From: Pseudomonas sp. 30_B
Lineage (GTDB): Bacteria; Pseudomonadota; Gammaproteobacteria; Pseudomonadales; Pseudomonadaceae
Assembly: GCF_017491605.1 (NCBI RefSeq)
Contig: NZ_JAFGYY010000002.1
Coordinates: forward strand, 124,001-188,000
DNA: 64,000 nucleotides
Direction: 5' to 3'
Of this stretch, positions 51,682 to 64,000 are shown piece after piece. Below the pieces are notes generated by a model. That model was not told the DNA's origin. It saw only the letters and a list, made by a program, of their open reading frames with translations, and did no database searches. Both the position numbers and the translations under genes were made by a program. Within the stretch, counting starts at the first letter, position 1; every line of letters begins with the position of its first letter.

Positions 51682-52125
51682 TCAGTCGCGGATCAGCATC
51701 AGCGGGAATCGCTCGCCCTTCAGGTAGTCGTCGATGCAGCGCAGGACCAGATGGCTGCGCCAGCGCTCGGGTTGGGCGGCGAGTTCGTCGCGGGTCATCC
51801 AGCGGGCGCCGAGAATGCCGTCGTCCAGGGCGCGCTCGGGGTGGTGGCGCAGCGGGCGGGCGGCGAAGCAGACGCGCTGGTAGGTCACGCCATTGCTCGG
51901 TGCGGTGTAGAGGTAGATGCCGGTGACCGCAGTCAGCTCGACGTCCCAGCCGGTCTCTTCAAGGGTTTCGCGCACGGCGGCCTCGATGAGGGTTTCGTTG
52001 GCTTCCAGATGGCCGGCGGGTTGGTTGAAGACCTGTTTTTTGTCAGCGGACATTTCCTCCACCAGCAGGAAACGGCCCTGGTCTTCGACGATGGTGGCGA
52101 CGGTGACGTGTGCTAGCCAGCGCAT
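51682..52125 (-). CDS. nudJ: NUDIX hydrolase, NudJ-like
   Basis: 147 residues. A complete NUDIX box GHLEANETLIEAAVRETLEETGWD (first residues GHLEANETL, then REtLEET) and a helix-strand core typical of NudJ/YmfB, a phosphatase for nucleoside di- and triphosphates and thiamine pyrophosphate precursors. It is next to mnmA as ymfB is in E. coli, which supports the name. No signal peptide. Substrate not shown here. Confidence 0.85.
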   Translation of the reverse strand: MRWLAHVTVATIVEDQGRFLLVEEMSADKKQVFNQPAGHLEANETLIEAAVRETLEETGWDVELTAVTGIYLYTAPSNGVTYQRVCFAARPLRHHPERALDDGILGARWMTRDELAAQPERWRSHLVLRCIDDYLKGERFPLMLIRD

Positions 52126-52179
52126 GGATGCGGTCTCGTGAGTTGGAAAAGGCGCGAGTTTAACGTTGCCGGGTGCAGA

Positions 52180-52212
52180 AAGCAGAACCCCCGGGAGGGC
52201 CCGGGGGTTCTG
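52180..52212 (-). terminator. Terminator of idh
   Basis: A 13-bp perfect stem (52183-52195 with 52200-52212) around four bases, followed on the minus strand by C and TTT. It separates idh from the downstream NUDIX gene. Confidence 0.75.
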
Positions 52213-52228
52213 TATTACGCGAAGTACC

Positions 52229-54451
<2,223 letters not shown>

Positions 54452-54807
54452 CTCGTTCTAACTCTCTTCTTTGCTGGGCGCGCACAGAGTCTCGAATCGC
54501 GTTGGTACACGCTTGCGTTCAACGAAGTGGTTGACCGACCTTCGAGATTTGCCGCGGGGATATTGGGGCGCCAGTAGAGCGTTGTACGACGGGTTCCTGG
54601 TGTGGACTCCGCCGTGGCGAGGAGAGAGTCTGGTCCCAGACTGCTCGGACCTCGATGACCATTAAGTCATGCCGGCCAGTATACCACCCTAAAGGCAGGG
54701 TGATGCGCGTCCCTTTTTTAGACTAAGGAATGATGTAGTTCGATCACCGACTTGTGAGCTACCCTCAGTGGCTGCAAGAGGGTTTCAACCAAAAAGCGGA
54801 GTTCAGC
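54452..54807. promoter_or_regulatory. Divergent promoter region of idh and icd
   Basis: 356 bp with no gene. It holds a perfect hairpin AGTCTGG-TC-CCAGACT (54627-54642) and an ATGAC-CATTAA-GTCAT palindrome (54655-54670). No promoter match was good enough to name. Confidence 0.5.
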
Positions 54808-56061
54808 ATGGGATACCAAAAGATCCAGGTGCCGGCCGGTGACAAAATCACCGTCAACGCCGATATGTCCTTGAATGTACCGAAGAACCCGATCATCCCC
54901 TTCATCGAGGGGGATGGCATTGGCGTCGACATCAGTCCGGTCATGATCAAGGTCGTCGACGCAGCCGTCGAGAAAGCCTACAAGGGCGACCGCAAGATTG
55001 CGTGGATGGAAGTCTACGCCGGCGAAAAGGCCACTCAGGTCTACGACCAGGACACCTGGCTGCCCCAGGAAACCCTGGATGCCGTGCGCGACTACGTTGT
55101 TTCCATCAAGGGCCCGCTGACCACGCCGGTCGGTGGCGGCATCCGTTCGCTGAACGTGGCCTTGCGCCAGCAGCTCGACCTGTATGTCTGCCTGCGCCCG
55201 GTGCGCTGGTTCGAAGGCGTGCCCAGCCCGGTGAAGAAGCCCGGCGACGTGGACATGGTGATCTTCCGCGAGAACTCCGAAGACATCTACGCGGGCGTCG
55301 AGTGGAAGGCCGGCACCCCGGAAGCCCAGAAGGTCATCAAGTTCCTCACCGAGGAAATGGGCGTCAAGAAGATCCGCTTCACCGACAACTGCGGCATCGG
55401 CATCAAGCCGGTTTCCCAGGAGGGCACCAAGCGCCTGGTGCGCAAGGCCCTGCAGTACGCCGTGGACAATGATCGCAGTTCAGTGACCATCGTTCACAAG
55501 GGCAACATCATGAAATTCACCGAGGGCGCCTTCAAGGACTGGGGCTACGAGCTCGCCCGCGACGAGTTCGGCGCCCAGCTGCTCGACGGCGGCCCGTGGA
55601 TGCAGTTCAAGAACCCCAATACCGGCAAGAACATCGTGGTGAAGGACGTGATTGCCGACGCCATGCTGCAGCAGATCCTGCTGCGCCCGGCCGAGTACGA
55701 CGTGATCGCCACCCTGAACCTGAACGGCGACTACCTGTCCGACGCCCTGGCGGCGGAAGTGGGAGGCATCGGCATCGCGCCGGGGGCCAACCTGTCCGAC
55801 TCGGTGGCCATGTTCGAGGCGACCCACGGCACCGCGCCCAAGTATGCCGGGCTGGACAAGGTGAACCCGGGCTCGGTGATCCTCTCCGCCGAGATGATGC
55901 TGCGCCACATGGGGTGGCCGGAAGCGGCCGACCTGATCATCAAGGGCGTGAACGGCGCCATCGCGGCGAGAACTGTTACCTATGATTTCGAGCGCCTGAT
56001 GGAAGGCGCCAAGCTGCTGTCCTGCTCGGAGTTTGGCGACGCGATCATCGCCAAGATGTAA
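54808..56061 (+). CDS. icd: Dimeric NADP-dependent isocitrate dehydrogenase
   Basis: 417 residues. [12 protein letters not shown] at the N-terminus, the regulatory serine Ser114 in [12 protein letters not shown] (equivalent to Ser113 of E. coli, target of AceK), [12 protein letters not shown] and [14 protein letters not shown] are present. NADP is indicated by the [11 protein letters not shown] region. Enzyme of the TCA cycle. The ATG at 54808 gives [11 protein letters not shown]; the frame is open 18 codons further up, without a ribosome site. A strong terminator follows. Confidence 0.95.
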   Translation: MGYQKIQVPAGDKITVNADMSLNVPKNPIIPFIEGDGIGVDISPVMIKVVDAAVEKAYKGDRKIAWMEVYAGEKATQVYDQDTWLPQETLDAVRDYVVSIKGPLTTPVGGGIRSLNVALRQQLDLYVCLRPVRWFEGVPSPVKKPGDVDMVIFRENSEDIYAGVEWKAGTPEAQKVIKFLTEEMGVKKIRFTDNCGIGIKPVSQEGTKRLVRKALQYAVDNDRSSVTIVHKGNIMKFTEGAFKDWGYELARDEFGAQLLDGGPWMQFKNPNTGKNIVVKDVIADAMLQQILLRPAEYDVIATLNLNGDYLSDALAAEVGGIGIAPGANLSDSVAMFEATHGTAPKYAGLDKVNPGSVILSAEMMLRHMGWPEAADLIIKGVNGAIAARTVTYDFERLMEGAKLLSCSEFGDAIIAKM

Positions 56062-56081
56062 TCCTGGGCGGAGCGCCCATG

Positions 56082-56109
56082 AAAAAGGCCGGCTGATGCC
56101 GGCCTTTTT
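56082..56109. terminator. Bidirectional terminator of icd and cspD
   Basis: A 12-bp stem (56082-56093 with 56098-56109) of AAAAAGGCCGGC and its complement around TGAT. A runs on the left and T runs on the right, so it can work for both converging genes. Confidence 0.9.
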
Positions 56110-56130
56110 CATTGTTTTGATCCGAAAGGA

Positions 56131-56406
56131 TCAGGCCTCTGCCGTGAGGTTCTGCATCTCGCTGCTCGGGGCAGTCTGGGCGGAGGGGGCGGACGTGTTG
56201 GCAGTGATGGGTTGAATGTTGACTGCATGCAACCCCTTCGGACCTTGCAGGATCTCGAAGCTTACGGGTTGGCCGGCCTTGAGTGTCTTGTAGCCATCCA
56301 TCTGAATGGCCGAGTAATGAGCGAACAGGTCCTCATCTCGGCCCTCAGCCAGGATGAATCCATAGCCCTTGGCGTTGTTGAACCACTTGACCTTACCGCT
56401 GAGCAT
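56131..56406 (-). CDS. cspD: Cold shock-like protein CspD
   Basis: 91-residue-class protein (90 or 91 aa by start). One cold-shock domain with RNP1 KGYGFI and RNP2 DLFAHYSAI, and an extra Ala/Ser/Thr-rich tail after residue 68, as in CspD. CspD binds single-stranded DNA and inhibits replication in E. coli and is made in stationary phase. The ATG at 56406 ([10 protein letters not shown]) is chosen over an open frame 14 codons longer. It is divergent from clpS, the classical cspD-clpS-clpA arrangement. Confidence 0.93.
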   Translation of the reverse strand: MLSGKVKWFNNAKGYGFILAEGRDEDLFAHYSAIQMDGYKTLKAGQPVSFEILQGPKGLHAVNIQPITANTSAPSAQTAPSSEMQNLTAEA

Positions 56407-56499
56407 GCTGATATCCCTCTGCAAAGGACTCCATCGCTGGAGTATCATCCACTACGATTCCGCTACAGCCTTTATCAGGGGCTGGCGTCCGGAACTCCT

Positions 56500-56519
56500 G
56501 ATACCCTCCGGGGGGTATC
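56500..56519. promoter_or_regulatory. Palindrome between cspD and clpS
   Basis: GATACCC and GGGTATC form perfect 7-base arms around TCCGGG. It lies about 95 bp before the cspD start and 115 bp before clpS, in their shared promoter region. Confidence 0.4.
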
Positions 56520-56634
56520 CTTTGGTTGTAACACCCTTTTGCCGTTAGTCAAGGCGGCGTCGTCTGGGCCTGAGAGACGTTTCAAACTCCGGTCGGCCCC
56601 CTCATTCACCCACTCGCAAAGCTTTTATTCCAGC

Positions 56635-56997
56635 ATGCATGCAAGTAGCCAGATTCGACTAACATTCAATCAGGACCGCCCGGATCCATTGGAAGACGAA
56701 GGGACGGGGCTCGCGGTCGAGGAATCCAAGCCCGCGCTGAAGCCGCCCTCCATGTATCGGGTCATCATGTTCAACGATGATTACACCCCGATGGATTTCG
56801 TGGTTGAGGTGCTCGAGTTGTACTTCAACATGAACCGTGAGCAGGCAACCAAGGTCATGTTGACCGTGCATACTCAAGGCAAGGCGAACTGCGGGAGCTT
56901 TACCCGCGACGTCGCTGAAACCAAAGCCATGCAGGTCAATCAATATGCGAGGGAGAGCCAACATCCACTGTTGTGCGAAATAGAGAAAGAAGGTTGA
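56635..56997 (+). CDS. clpS: ATP-dependent Clp protease adaptor ClpS
   Basis: 120 residues. The core [19 protein letters not shown], the HTQGKANCG region and the terminal [11 protein letters not shown] match ClpS. The binding pocket for N-end rule residues is formed by the N-terminal part of this core. It delivers N-degron substrates to ClpA. The ATG at 56635 matches the P. aeruginosa start ([15 protein letters not shown]). It is followed 28 bp later by clpA. Confidence 0.95.
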   Translation: MHASSQIRLTFNQDRPDPLEDEGTGLAVEESKPALKPPSMYRVIMFNDDYTPMDFVVEVLELYFNMNREQATKVMLTVHTQGKANCGSFTRDVAETKAMQVNQYARESQHPLLCEIEKEG

Positions 56998-57025
56998 TGC
57001 GGATGTTTGGGAGCGAGGTGAAGTC

Positions 57026-59299
57026 ATGTTGAATCGAGAGCTCGAAGTCACCCTCAATCTCGCCTTCAAGGAGGCGCGGGCGAAGCGGCATGAGTTCATG
57101 ACCGTTGAGCACTTGCTGTTGGCGCTTCTGGATAACGAAGCTGCCGCAACGGTCCTGAGAGCGTGTGGAGCCAACCTGGACAAGCTGCGGCGGGACCTGC
57201 AGGAGTTCATCGACTCCACCACGCCACTGATTCCTCAGCATGATGAGGATCGCGAGACCCAGCCGACCCTGGGCTTCCAGCGCGTACTGCAGCGCGCAGT
57301 GTTTCACGTGCAGAGCTCCGGCAAGCGTGAAGTGACCGGCGCCAATGTGCTGGTGGCCATCTTCAGCGAACAGGAAAGTCAGGCGGTGTTCCTGCTCAAG
57401 CAGCAGAGCGTTGCGCGTATCGATGTGGTCAACTACATCGCCCATGGTATTTCCAAGGTGCCGGGCCATGCCGAGCATCAGGAAAACGAGCAGGACATGC
57501 AGGACGAGGAGGGCGGCGAGTCTTCGACCTCCAGTCATCCGCTGGATGCCTACGCCAGCAACCTGAACGACCTGGCGCGCCAGGGGCGCATCGATCCGCT
57601 GGTTGGCCGTGAGTCCGAAGTCGAGCGTGTCGCGCAGATTCTCGCGCGCCGCCGCAAGAACAATCCGCTGCTGGTCGGTGAGGCGGGCGTCGGCAAGACC
57701 GCCATCGCCGAAGGCCTGGCCAAGCGCATCGTCGACGGCCAGGTACCGGACCTGTTGTCCGACAGCGTCGTCTATTCCCTGGACCTGGGCGCGCTGCTGG
57801 CGGGCACCAAGTACCGCGGCGATTTCGAGAAACGCTTCAAGGCGCTGCTCAACGAGCTGCGCAAGCGTCCGCATGCGGTGCTGTTCATCGACGAAATCCA
57901 CACCATCATCGGCGCCGGTGCGGCCTCGGGTGGCGTGATGGATGCGTCCAACCTGCTCAAGCCGCTGTTGTCCTCCGGTGAGATCCGCTGCATCGGCTCC
58001 ACCACCTTCCAGGAATTCCGTGGAATCTTCGAGAAGGACCGCGCGCTGGCCCGTCGCTTCCAGAAGGTCGACGTCACCGAGCCGTCCGTCGAGGACACCT
58101 TCGGCATCCTCAAGGGCCTGAAGCCGCGTTTCGAGCAGCACCACCACGTCGAATACAGCGACGAGGCGCTGCGCGCCGCCGCCGAACTGGCTGCGCGTTA
58201 CATCAATGACCGGCACATGCCGGACAAGGCCATCGACGTGATCGACGAAGCGGGCGCCTACCAGCGCCTGCAGCCGGAAGAGAAGCGCGTGAAGCGCATC
58301 GAGGTGCCGCAGGTCGAGGATATCGTCGCGAAGATCGCCCGCATTCCTCCGAAGCACGTCTCCAGCTCCGATAAAGAACTGCTGCGCAACCTGGAGCGCG
58401 ACCTGAAGCTGACCGTGTTCGGTCAGGCGGCGGCCATCGAGTCGCTGTCCACCGCGATCAAGCTGTCCCGTGCGGGCCTGAAGTCGCCGGACAAGCCGGT
58501 TGGTTCCTTCCTGTTCTCCGGTCCGACCGGGGTGGGCAAGACCGAGGTGGCTCGCCAGTTGGCCAAGGCGCTGGGCGTGGAGCTGGTGCGCTTCGACATG
58601 TCCGAGTACATGGAGCGGCACACCGTGTCCCGTCTGATCGGCGCCCCACCGGGCTATGTCGGTTTCGATCAGGGCGGCCTGCTCACCGAAGCGATTACCA
58701 AGACGCCGCACTGCGTGCTGCTGCTGGATGAGATCGAGAAGGCACACCCGGAAGTCTTCAACCTGCTGCTGCAGGTGATGGACCACGGCACCCTGACCGA
58801 CAACAACGGGCGCAAGGCGGACTTCCGCAACGTCATCCTGATCATGACCACCAACGCCGGCGCGGAAACCGCGGCGCGAGCCTCCATCGGCTTCACGCTG
58901 CAGGATCACTCGACCGATGCCATGGAAGTGATCAAGAAGAGCTTCACGCCGGAGTTCCGCAACCGCCTGGATACCATCATTCAGTTCGGCCGCCTCAGTC
59001 TCGAGACCATCAAGAGCATCGTCGACAAGTTCCTCACCGAGCTGCAGGCGCAGCTGGAGGACAAGCACGTGCAGATCGAGGTCAGCGACGCGGCGCGCAA
59101 CTGGCTGGCGGAGAAGGGCTACGACCCGCAGATGGGTGCGCGTCCGATGGCGCGGCTGATCCAGGACAAGATCAAGCGGCCGTTGGCCGAGGAGATCCTG
59201 TTCGGCGAGCTGGCCGAGCACGGCGGCGTGGCCCATGTGGACCTGAAGGATGGCGAGCTGGCCTTCGAGTTCGAAGTGACCGCCGCAGAACCGGCCTGA
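57026..59299 (+). CDS. clpA: ATP-dependent Clp protease ATP-binding subunit ClpA
   Basis: 757 residues. N-domain (about 1-145), which binds ClpS; first AAA+ module with Walker A GEAGVGKT (218-225) and second with GPTGVGKTE (about 498-506). It unfolds substrates and feeds them to ClpP. GAGGTGAAGTC precedes the ATG. A terminator follows, shared with infA. Confidence 0.96.
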   Translation: MLNRELEVTLNLAFKEARAKRHEFMTVEHLLLALLDNEAAATVLRACGANLDKLRRDLQEFIDSTTPLIPQHDEDRETQPTLGFQRVLQRAVFHVQSSGKREVTGANVLVAIFSEQESQAVFLLKQQSVARIDVVNYIAHGISKVPGHAEHQENEQDMQDEEGGESSTSSHPLDAYASNLNDLARQGRIDPLVGRESEVERVAQILARRRKNNPLLVGEAGVGKTAIAEGLAKRIVDGQVPDLLSDSVVYSLDLGALLAGTKYRGDFEKRFKALLNELRKRPHAVLFIDEIHTIIGAGAASGGVMDASNLLKPLLSSGEIRCIGSTTFQEFRGIFEKDRALARRFQKVDVTEPSVEDTFGILKGLKPRFEQHHHVEYSDEALRAAAELAARYINDRHMPDKAIDVIDEAGAYQRLQPEEKRVKRIEVPQVEDIVAKIARIPPKHVSSSDKELLRNLERDLKLTVFGQAAAIESLSTAIKLSRAGLKSPDKPVGSFLFSGPTGVGKTEVARQLAKALGVELVRFDMSEYMERHTVSRLIGAPPGYVGFDQGGLLTEAITKTPHCVLLLDEIEKAHPEVFNLLLQVMDHGTLTDNNGRKADFRNVILIMTTNAGAETAARASIGFTLQDHSTDAMEVIKKSFTPEFRNRLDTIIQFGRLSLETIKSIVDKFLTELQAQLEDKHVQIEVSDAARNWLAEKGYDPQMGARPMARLIQDKIKRPLAEEILFGELAEHGGVAHVDLKDGELAFEFEVTAAEPA

Positions 59300-59332
59300 C
59301 GATGCTCAGGTTTAAAAAATAAGGCGCAAACG

Positions 59333-59363
59333 AAAACGCCCGGCAATGCCGGGCGTTTTTCTG
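59333..59363. terminator. Bidirectional terminator of clpA and infA
   Basis: A 12-bp stem (59333-59344 with 59348-59359) of AAAACGCCCGGC and its complement around AAT, with T on both outward sides. Confidence 0.85.
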
Positions 59364-59396
59364 TGTGCCGGATTCGACTTCCGGCGCTACCGTCCG

Positions 59397-59615
59397 TCAG
59401 CGGGCGCGGTAGGTGATACGACCCTTGGACAGGTCGTAGGGCGTCAGTTCTACGCGAACCTTGTCGCCGGTCAGGATGCGGATGTAGTTCTTGCGCATCT
59501 TGCCGGAGATGTGCGCGGTAACGACGTGCCCGTTCTCCAACTCCACGCGGAACATGGTGTTGGGCAGGGTGTCGACGACAGTGCCTTCCATTTCGAAGCT
59601 GTCTTCTTTCGACAT
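59397..59615 (-). CDS. infA: Translation initiation factor IF-1
   Basis: 72 residues, OB fold, starting [11 protein letters not shown] and ending in the RGRITYRAR tail, the standard sequence of bacterial IF-1. It binds the 30S A site. It lies between clpA and bpt, a known arrangement in gammaproteobacteria. Confidence 0.97.
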
Positions 59616-59720
59616 GCAGTAGAGCCCTCGGTATCTATGGTTGCCTGAAGTTTCAGGCCATTAAAAAAGGCACACATTGTGCCTGAAAATGCCCCACAAC
59701 GCCAACTGGCGTGTAATGAG

Positions 59721-60428
59721 TCAGTTCAGCACCACCCAGCGCTGGTTCACGAACAGCTCGATCGGCCGGTACTGGGTCTTGTAGTTCATCTTCCGACAGT
59801 TCTTGATCCAGTAGCCGAGGTAGACCGCGTGCAGGCCAAGGCGGTGGGTCTCGGCGATCTGCCAGAGGATGGCGAAGCGTCCCAGGCTGCGACGTTCTTC
59901 GTCAGGATCATAGAAGGTGTAAACCGCCGAGAGTCCGTTGGGCAGCACGTCGGTAACCGCGACGGCCAGCAGACGGCCTTGCAGGCGGAACTCGAAGAAG
60001 CAGCTGAACGGCAGGTCGCGCACCAGGAAGGTGGCGAACTGGTCGCGGCTGGGCGGGTACATGTCACCGTCTGCGTGGCGCTGCTCGATGTAGCGCATGT
60101 ACAGCGCGTAGTACTCCTCGGTGAAGGTCGGTCGCTTGCGGATGACTTCCAGGTCGGCATTGCGCTTGAGAATGCGTTTCTGCTGGCGGTTAGGGAGGAA
60201 GTTGGCGGCCGGAATGCGTGCCGGGATGCAGGCGGTGCAGTGCTGGCAGTGGGGGCGGTACAGGTGTTCGCCGCTGCGCCGGAAACCGACCTCCGAAAGC
60301 GAGGCGTACAGCTGTGCGTCCATGGGCTGGCTGGGGTCGAGGAACAGGGTGGTGGCCTGTTCCTCGGGCAGATAGCTGCATGGGTGCGGCTGTGTGGCGT
60401 AAAACTTCAGGCGGGCGAGCTCGGTCAT
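59721..60428 (-). CDS. bpt: Leucyl-D,E-tRNA-protein transferase Bpt
   Basis: 235 residues of the arginyl-tRNA transferase (ATE) fold. Cysteines Cys17, Cys61, Cys64 and Cys67 (HCQHCTAC) match the family. Bacterial Bpt adds Leu to N-terminal Asp or Glu, making them N-degrons for ClpS. The ATG at 60428 has AGGGG 6 bases upstream. Head to tail with aat, 31 bp apart. Confidence 0.92.
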   Translation of the reverse strand: MTELARLKFYATQPHPCSYLPEEQATTLFLDPSQPMDAQLYASLSEVGFRRSGEHLYRPHCQHCTACIPARIPAANFLPNRQQKRILKRNADLEVIRKRPTFTEEYYALYMRYIEQRHADGDMYPPSRDQFATFLVRDLPFSCFFEFRLQGRLLAVAVTDVLPNGLSAVYTFYDPDEERRSLGRFAILWQIAETHRLGLHAVYLGYWIKNCRKMNYKTQYRPIELFVNQRWVVLN

Positions 60429-60459
60429 CTTCAACCCCTGCGAGGACCCTCTGGCAAGT

Positions 60460-61164
60460 TTATGTCAGGCTGGGCTGGTCCGCTTGCGAAGTCCAGTCCT
60501 GCAGCGGCAATTGGTCGAGATGGCGGCGCAGATAAGAGGCGAATTCGCGCCGGGAGATGGCGCGTGCGCCAAAGCTGTGCAGGTGCTGGGTCGGCATCTG
60601 GCAGTCAATCAGTTCGAAACCCGCAGTCTTGAGACGTTGCACCAGGGCGACGAACGCCATCTTGGAGGCGTTGTCCGCGCGGCTGAACATGGATTCGCCG
60701 AAGAACAGCCGACCGATGGCCAGTCCGTAAAGACCGCCGACCAGCTCGTCGTTGTCCCAGGCTTCTACGGAGTGCGCGATGCCCATGCGGTGCAGCTCGC
60801 AGTAGGCATTCTGCATCGGTGTGGTGATCCAGGTGCCGTCCGCGTAGTCGCGCGGGCCGGCGCAGCCGTGGATGACCTGTTCGAATGCCTGGTCGATGGT
60901 GATCTGGTAATGCTCCTGGCGGATGAACTTGGCCAGGCTGCGGGAAACGTGCAGTTCGTCGGGGAACAGTACGGTGCGCGGATCGGGTGACCACCAGAGG
61001 ATCGGCTGGCCGTCCTGGTACCAGGGGAAGCAGCCGTGACGGTACGCCTGGATCAGGCGGCGTGGATCGAGGTCGCCACCGGCCGCGAGCAGGCCGTTGG
61101 GCTCGTGCAGGGCCTTGTCCAGGGGTGGGAAGTCGAAGTTGTCGCGGGAAAGCCAGTTGAGCAT
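60460..61164 (-). CDS. aat: Leucyl/phenylalanyl-tRNA-protein transferase Aat
   Basis: 234 residues. [21 protein letters not shown] and [20 protein letters not shown] are the Aat signatures, with [21 protein letters not shown]. It adds Leu or Phe to N-terminal Arg or Lys of substrate proteins. With bpt it completes the N-degron branch read by ClpS-ClpA, encoded 1-4 kb to the left. Confidence 0.95.
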   Translation of the reverse strand: MLNWLSRDNFDFPPLDKALHEPNGLLAAGGDLDPRRLIQAYRHGCFPWYQDGQPILWWSPDPRTVLFPDELHVSRSLAKFIRQEHYQITIDQAFEQVIHGCAGPRDYADGTWITTPMQNAYCELHRMGIAHSVEAWDNDELVGGLYGLAIGRLFFGESMFSRADNASKMAFVALVQRLKTAGFELIDCQMPTQHLHSFGARAISRREFASYLRRHLDQLPLQDWTSQADQPSLT

Positions 61165-61202
61165 GGGCGGAGGAGGGGAGGGCGGGCCTCCCCTTTGACC
61201 GG

Positions 61203-62231
<1,029 letters not shown>

Positions 62232-62373
62232 CTACACCGAACCTCGGAAAGCCGGCAAAAGCGCCGTCGGACGCTTCCGGGCTCGCTGGCATCGGCTGGC
62301 CAAAGCCGTACAATAGGCCCGTTTGAGGCTCAACGACTCTCGGAAGCGCGCATAGCGCAGGAATAGACGCGTT

Positions 62374-64000
62374 TTGAAGGACACCACAGCAAGCCACGCC
62401 GCCGCCTGGCGCCAGCAATTGCACTACCGTCTGAAGGAGGGGGCCCTGATCGCGCTCGGCGCGCTCTGCCTCTACCTGTGGATGGCACTGCTCACCTATG
62501 ATCCGTCCGATCCGGGCTGGAGTCACTCCAGTCACGTCGATCAGGTTCAGAACGCCGCCGGCCGCCTGGGTGCCCTGAGCGCCGACATCCTGTTCATGGT
62601 GCTGGGCTATTTTGCCTACCTGTTCCCGCTGCTGCTGGCGGTGAAGACCTACCAGGTCTTCCGCAAGCGCCACCTGCCCTGGGAGTGGAGCGGCTGGCTG
62701 TTTTCCTGGCGCCTGATCGGCCTGGTCTTCCTGGTGCTGGCCGGCTCCGCGCTGGCCTACATCCATTTCCATGCCAATGGCAGCCACATGCCGGCCAGTG
62801 CCGGCGGCGCCCTGGGCGAGAGCCTGGGGCAACTGGGTGTCAATGCGCTGAACGTGCAGGGCAGCACCCTGCTGTTCCTGGCCCTGTTCCTGTTCGGCAT
62901 GACCGTCTTTGCCGACCTGTCCTGGTTCAAGGTCATGGACGTTACCGGCAAGATCACCCTCGATCTCTTCGAACTGATCCACAATGCCGCCAACCGCTGG
63001 TGGAGCGCCCGTAGCGAGCACAAACAGCTGGTCGCCCAGTTGCGCGAGGTTGATGAGCGCGTGGCCGAAGTCGCCGCGCCCATCGTTGCCGACCGCCGCG
63101 AGCAGGCCAAGGTCAAGGAACGCCTGATCGAGCGTGAGGAAGCGCTGGTCAAGAGCGTGCAGGAGCGCGAGAAGCGCGTGGCGCCGAAGATCGACGTCCC
63201 GCCACCGCCCATCAAGCCGGCCGAGCCGAGCAAGCGCGTGCTGAAGGAAAAGCAGGCACCGCTGTTCGTCGATACCGCCGTGGAAGGCACCCTGCCGCCG
63301 CTGTCGATCCTCGACCCGGCCGCCGAGAAGAAGCAGAGCTACTCGCCGGAGTCCCTGGAGGCCATGTCGCGCCTGCTGGAGATCAAGCTCAAGGAGTTCG
63401 GCGTCGAAGTGGTGGTCGAGTCGGTGCATCCCGGCCCGGTGATCACCCGTTTCGAAATCCAGCCGGCCGCTGGTGTGAAGGTCAGCCGCATCTCCAACCT
63501 GGCCAAGGACCTGGCGCGCTCGCTGGCGGTGATCAGCGTGCGCGTGGTGGAAGTCATCCCCGGCAAGACCACCGTGGGTATCGAGATCCCCAATGAAGAC
63601 CGGCAGATGGTGCGCTTCTCCGAAGTGCTGATGACGCCGGAATACGATGAGCACAAGTCCACCGTGCCGCTGGCGCTGGGTCACGACATCGGTGGCAACC
63701 CGATCATCACCGACCTGGCGAAGATGCCGCACCTGCTGGTGGCCGGTACCACCGGTTCCGGTAAGTCGGTGGGCGTGAACGCCATGCTCCTGTCGATCCT
63801 GTTCAAGTCCACGCCGGAAGAGGCGCGGCTGATCATGATCGACCCGAAGATGCTGGAACTGTCGATCTACGAGGGCATTCCGCACCTGCTCTGCCCGGTG
63901 GTCACCGACATGAAGGAGGCGGCCAACGCGCTGCGCTGGAGCGTTGCCGAGATGGAGCGCCGCTACAAGCTGATGGCGGCCATGGGCGTGCGTAACCTCG
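62374..64000 (+). CDS. ftsK: DNA translocase FtsK, 5' part
   Basis: The first 542 codons are in the window and the rest runs off the right edge. Four N-terminal transmembrane segments (about 26-200) are followed by an acidic and Lys-rich linker, the alpha domain and Walker [11 protein letters not shown] at about 457-466. FtsK moves chromosome termini through the closing septum. The start is taken as TTG at 62374: it gives [15 protein letters not shown], as in known FtsK, an in-frame stop lies at 62353-62355, and AGGAA precedes it. Confidence 0.9.
   Translation, partial: MKDTTASHAAAWRQQLHYRLKEGALIALGALCLYLWMALLTYDPSDPGWSHSSHVDQVQNAAGRLGALSADILFMVLGYFAYLFPLLLAVKTYQVFRKRHLPWEWSGWLFSWRLIGLVFLVLAGSALAYIHFHANGSHMPASAGGALGESLGQLGVNALNVQGSTLLFLALFLFGMTVFADLSWFKVMDVTGKITLDLFELIHNAANRWWSARSEHKQLVAQLREVDERVAEVAAPIVADRREQAKVKERLIEREEALVKSVQEREKRVAPKIDVPPPPIKPAEPSKRVLKEKQAPLFVDTAVEGTLPPLSILDPAAEKKQSYSPESLEAMSRLLEIKLKEFGVEVVVESVHPGPVITRFEIQPAAGVKVSRISNLAKDLARSLAVISVRVVEVIPGKTTVGIEIPNEDRQMVRFSEVLMTPEYDEHKSTVPLALGHDIGGNPIITDLAKMPHLLVAGTTGSGKSVGVNAMLLSILFKSTPEEARLIMIDPKMLELSIYEGIPHLLCPVVTDMKEAANALRWSVAEMERRYKLMAAMGVRNL

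Overview
The window is a gene-dense, high-GC stretch of chromosome from a Pseudomonas of the P. aeruginosa group. A P. nitroreducens/citronellolis/knackmussii-type species fits best, but species cannot be fixed from the sequence alone. The support is a fused NuoCD inside a complete nuoA-N operon, a 531-residue subclass isocitrate lyase, both a monomeric and a dimeric isocitrate dehydrogenase, Bpt and Aat aminoacyl-tRNA-protein transferases, BqsRS, FhpR/Fhp and TlpQ. From about 12.5 kb to the right edge the gene order follows, as I remember it, the PAO1 block from queD (PA2666) down to ftsK (PA2615). The left edge (htpG and a dienelactone hydrolase) matches PA1596-PA1597, so a rearrangement or insertion relative to PAO1 lies between about 1.1 and 12.5 kb.

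Layout. 0-4 kb: htpG end, dienelactone hydrolase, FucP-type sugar permease, pirin, a secreted DUF3859 protein. 4.2-8.1 kb: a two-gene signalling operon of a membrane MHYT-PAS hybrid histidine kinase and an HD-GYP response regulator. 9-12.3 kb: a DUF1302/DUF1329 cell-envelope pair. 12.5-17.4 kb: queD and a nitric-oxide defence module (fhpR, fhp, ppyR, nnrS) with three near-perfect FhpR/NorR boxes between the divergent fhpR and fhp. 17.5-21.7 kb: a DUF5329 protein, a patatin-like protein and the bqsPQRS metal-sensing operon. 22-27 kb: chemoreceptor tlpQ, an ion/solute antiporter and an AI-2E family exporter. 27.2-42.1 kb: the 13-gene nuo operon (respiratory Complex I), read leftwards, with an unusually AT-rich 440 bp upstream region. 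42.5-48.3 kb: a hotdog thioesterase, aceA, and a compact operon holding roxA, a GNAT acetyltransferase, a DUF7931-like protein and an orphan secretin N-domain protein. 48.4-54.5 kb: purB, hflD, mnmA, a NUDIX hydrolase and idh. 54.8-64 kb: icd, cspD, the N-degron set clpS-clpA with bpt and aat around infA, trxB, and the start of ftsK.

The genes combine into a few themes: energy metabolism (Complex I, and the isocitrate branch point with three enzymes), diatomic gas and metal sensing (FhpR, NnrS, MHYT kinase, BqsRS), N-end-rule proteolysis, and translation or ribosome modification (InfA, MnmA, RoxA, QueD). Intergenic DNA carries several REP palindromes and one MITE-like inverted-repeat element. 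I found no tRNA, rRNA, CRISPR array, transposase gene or prophage. I see no strong candidate for a wholly new system. The most interesting unexplained signals are the AT-rich nuo upstream region with a Fur-like palindrome, the palindrome cluster over a likely aceA promoter, the orphan secretin-domain operon, and the MHYT kinase/HD-GYP pair.
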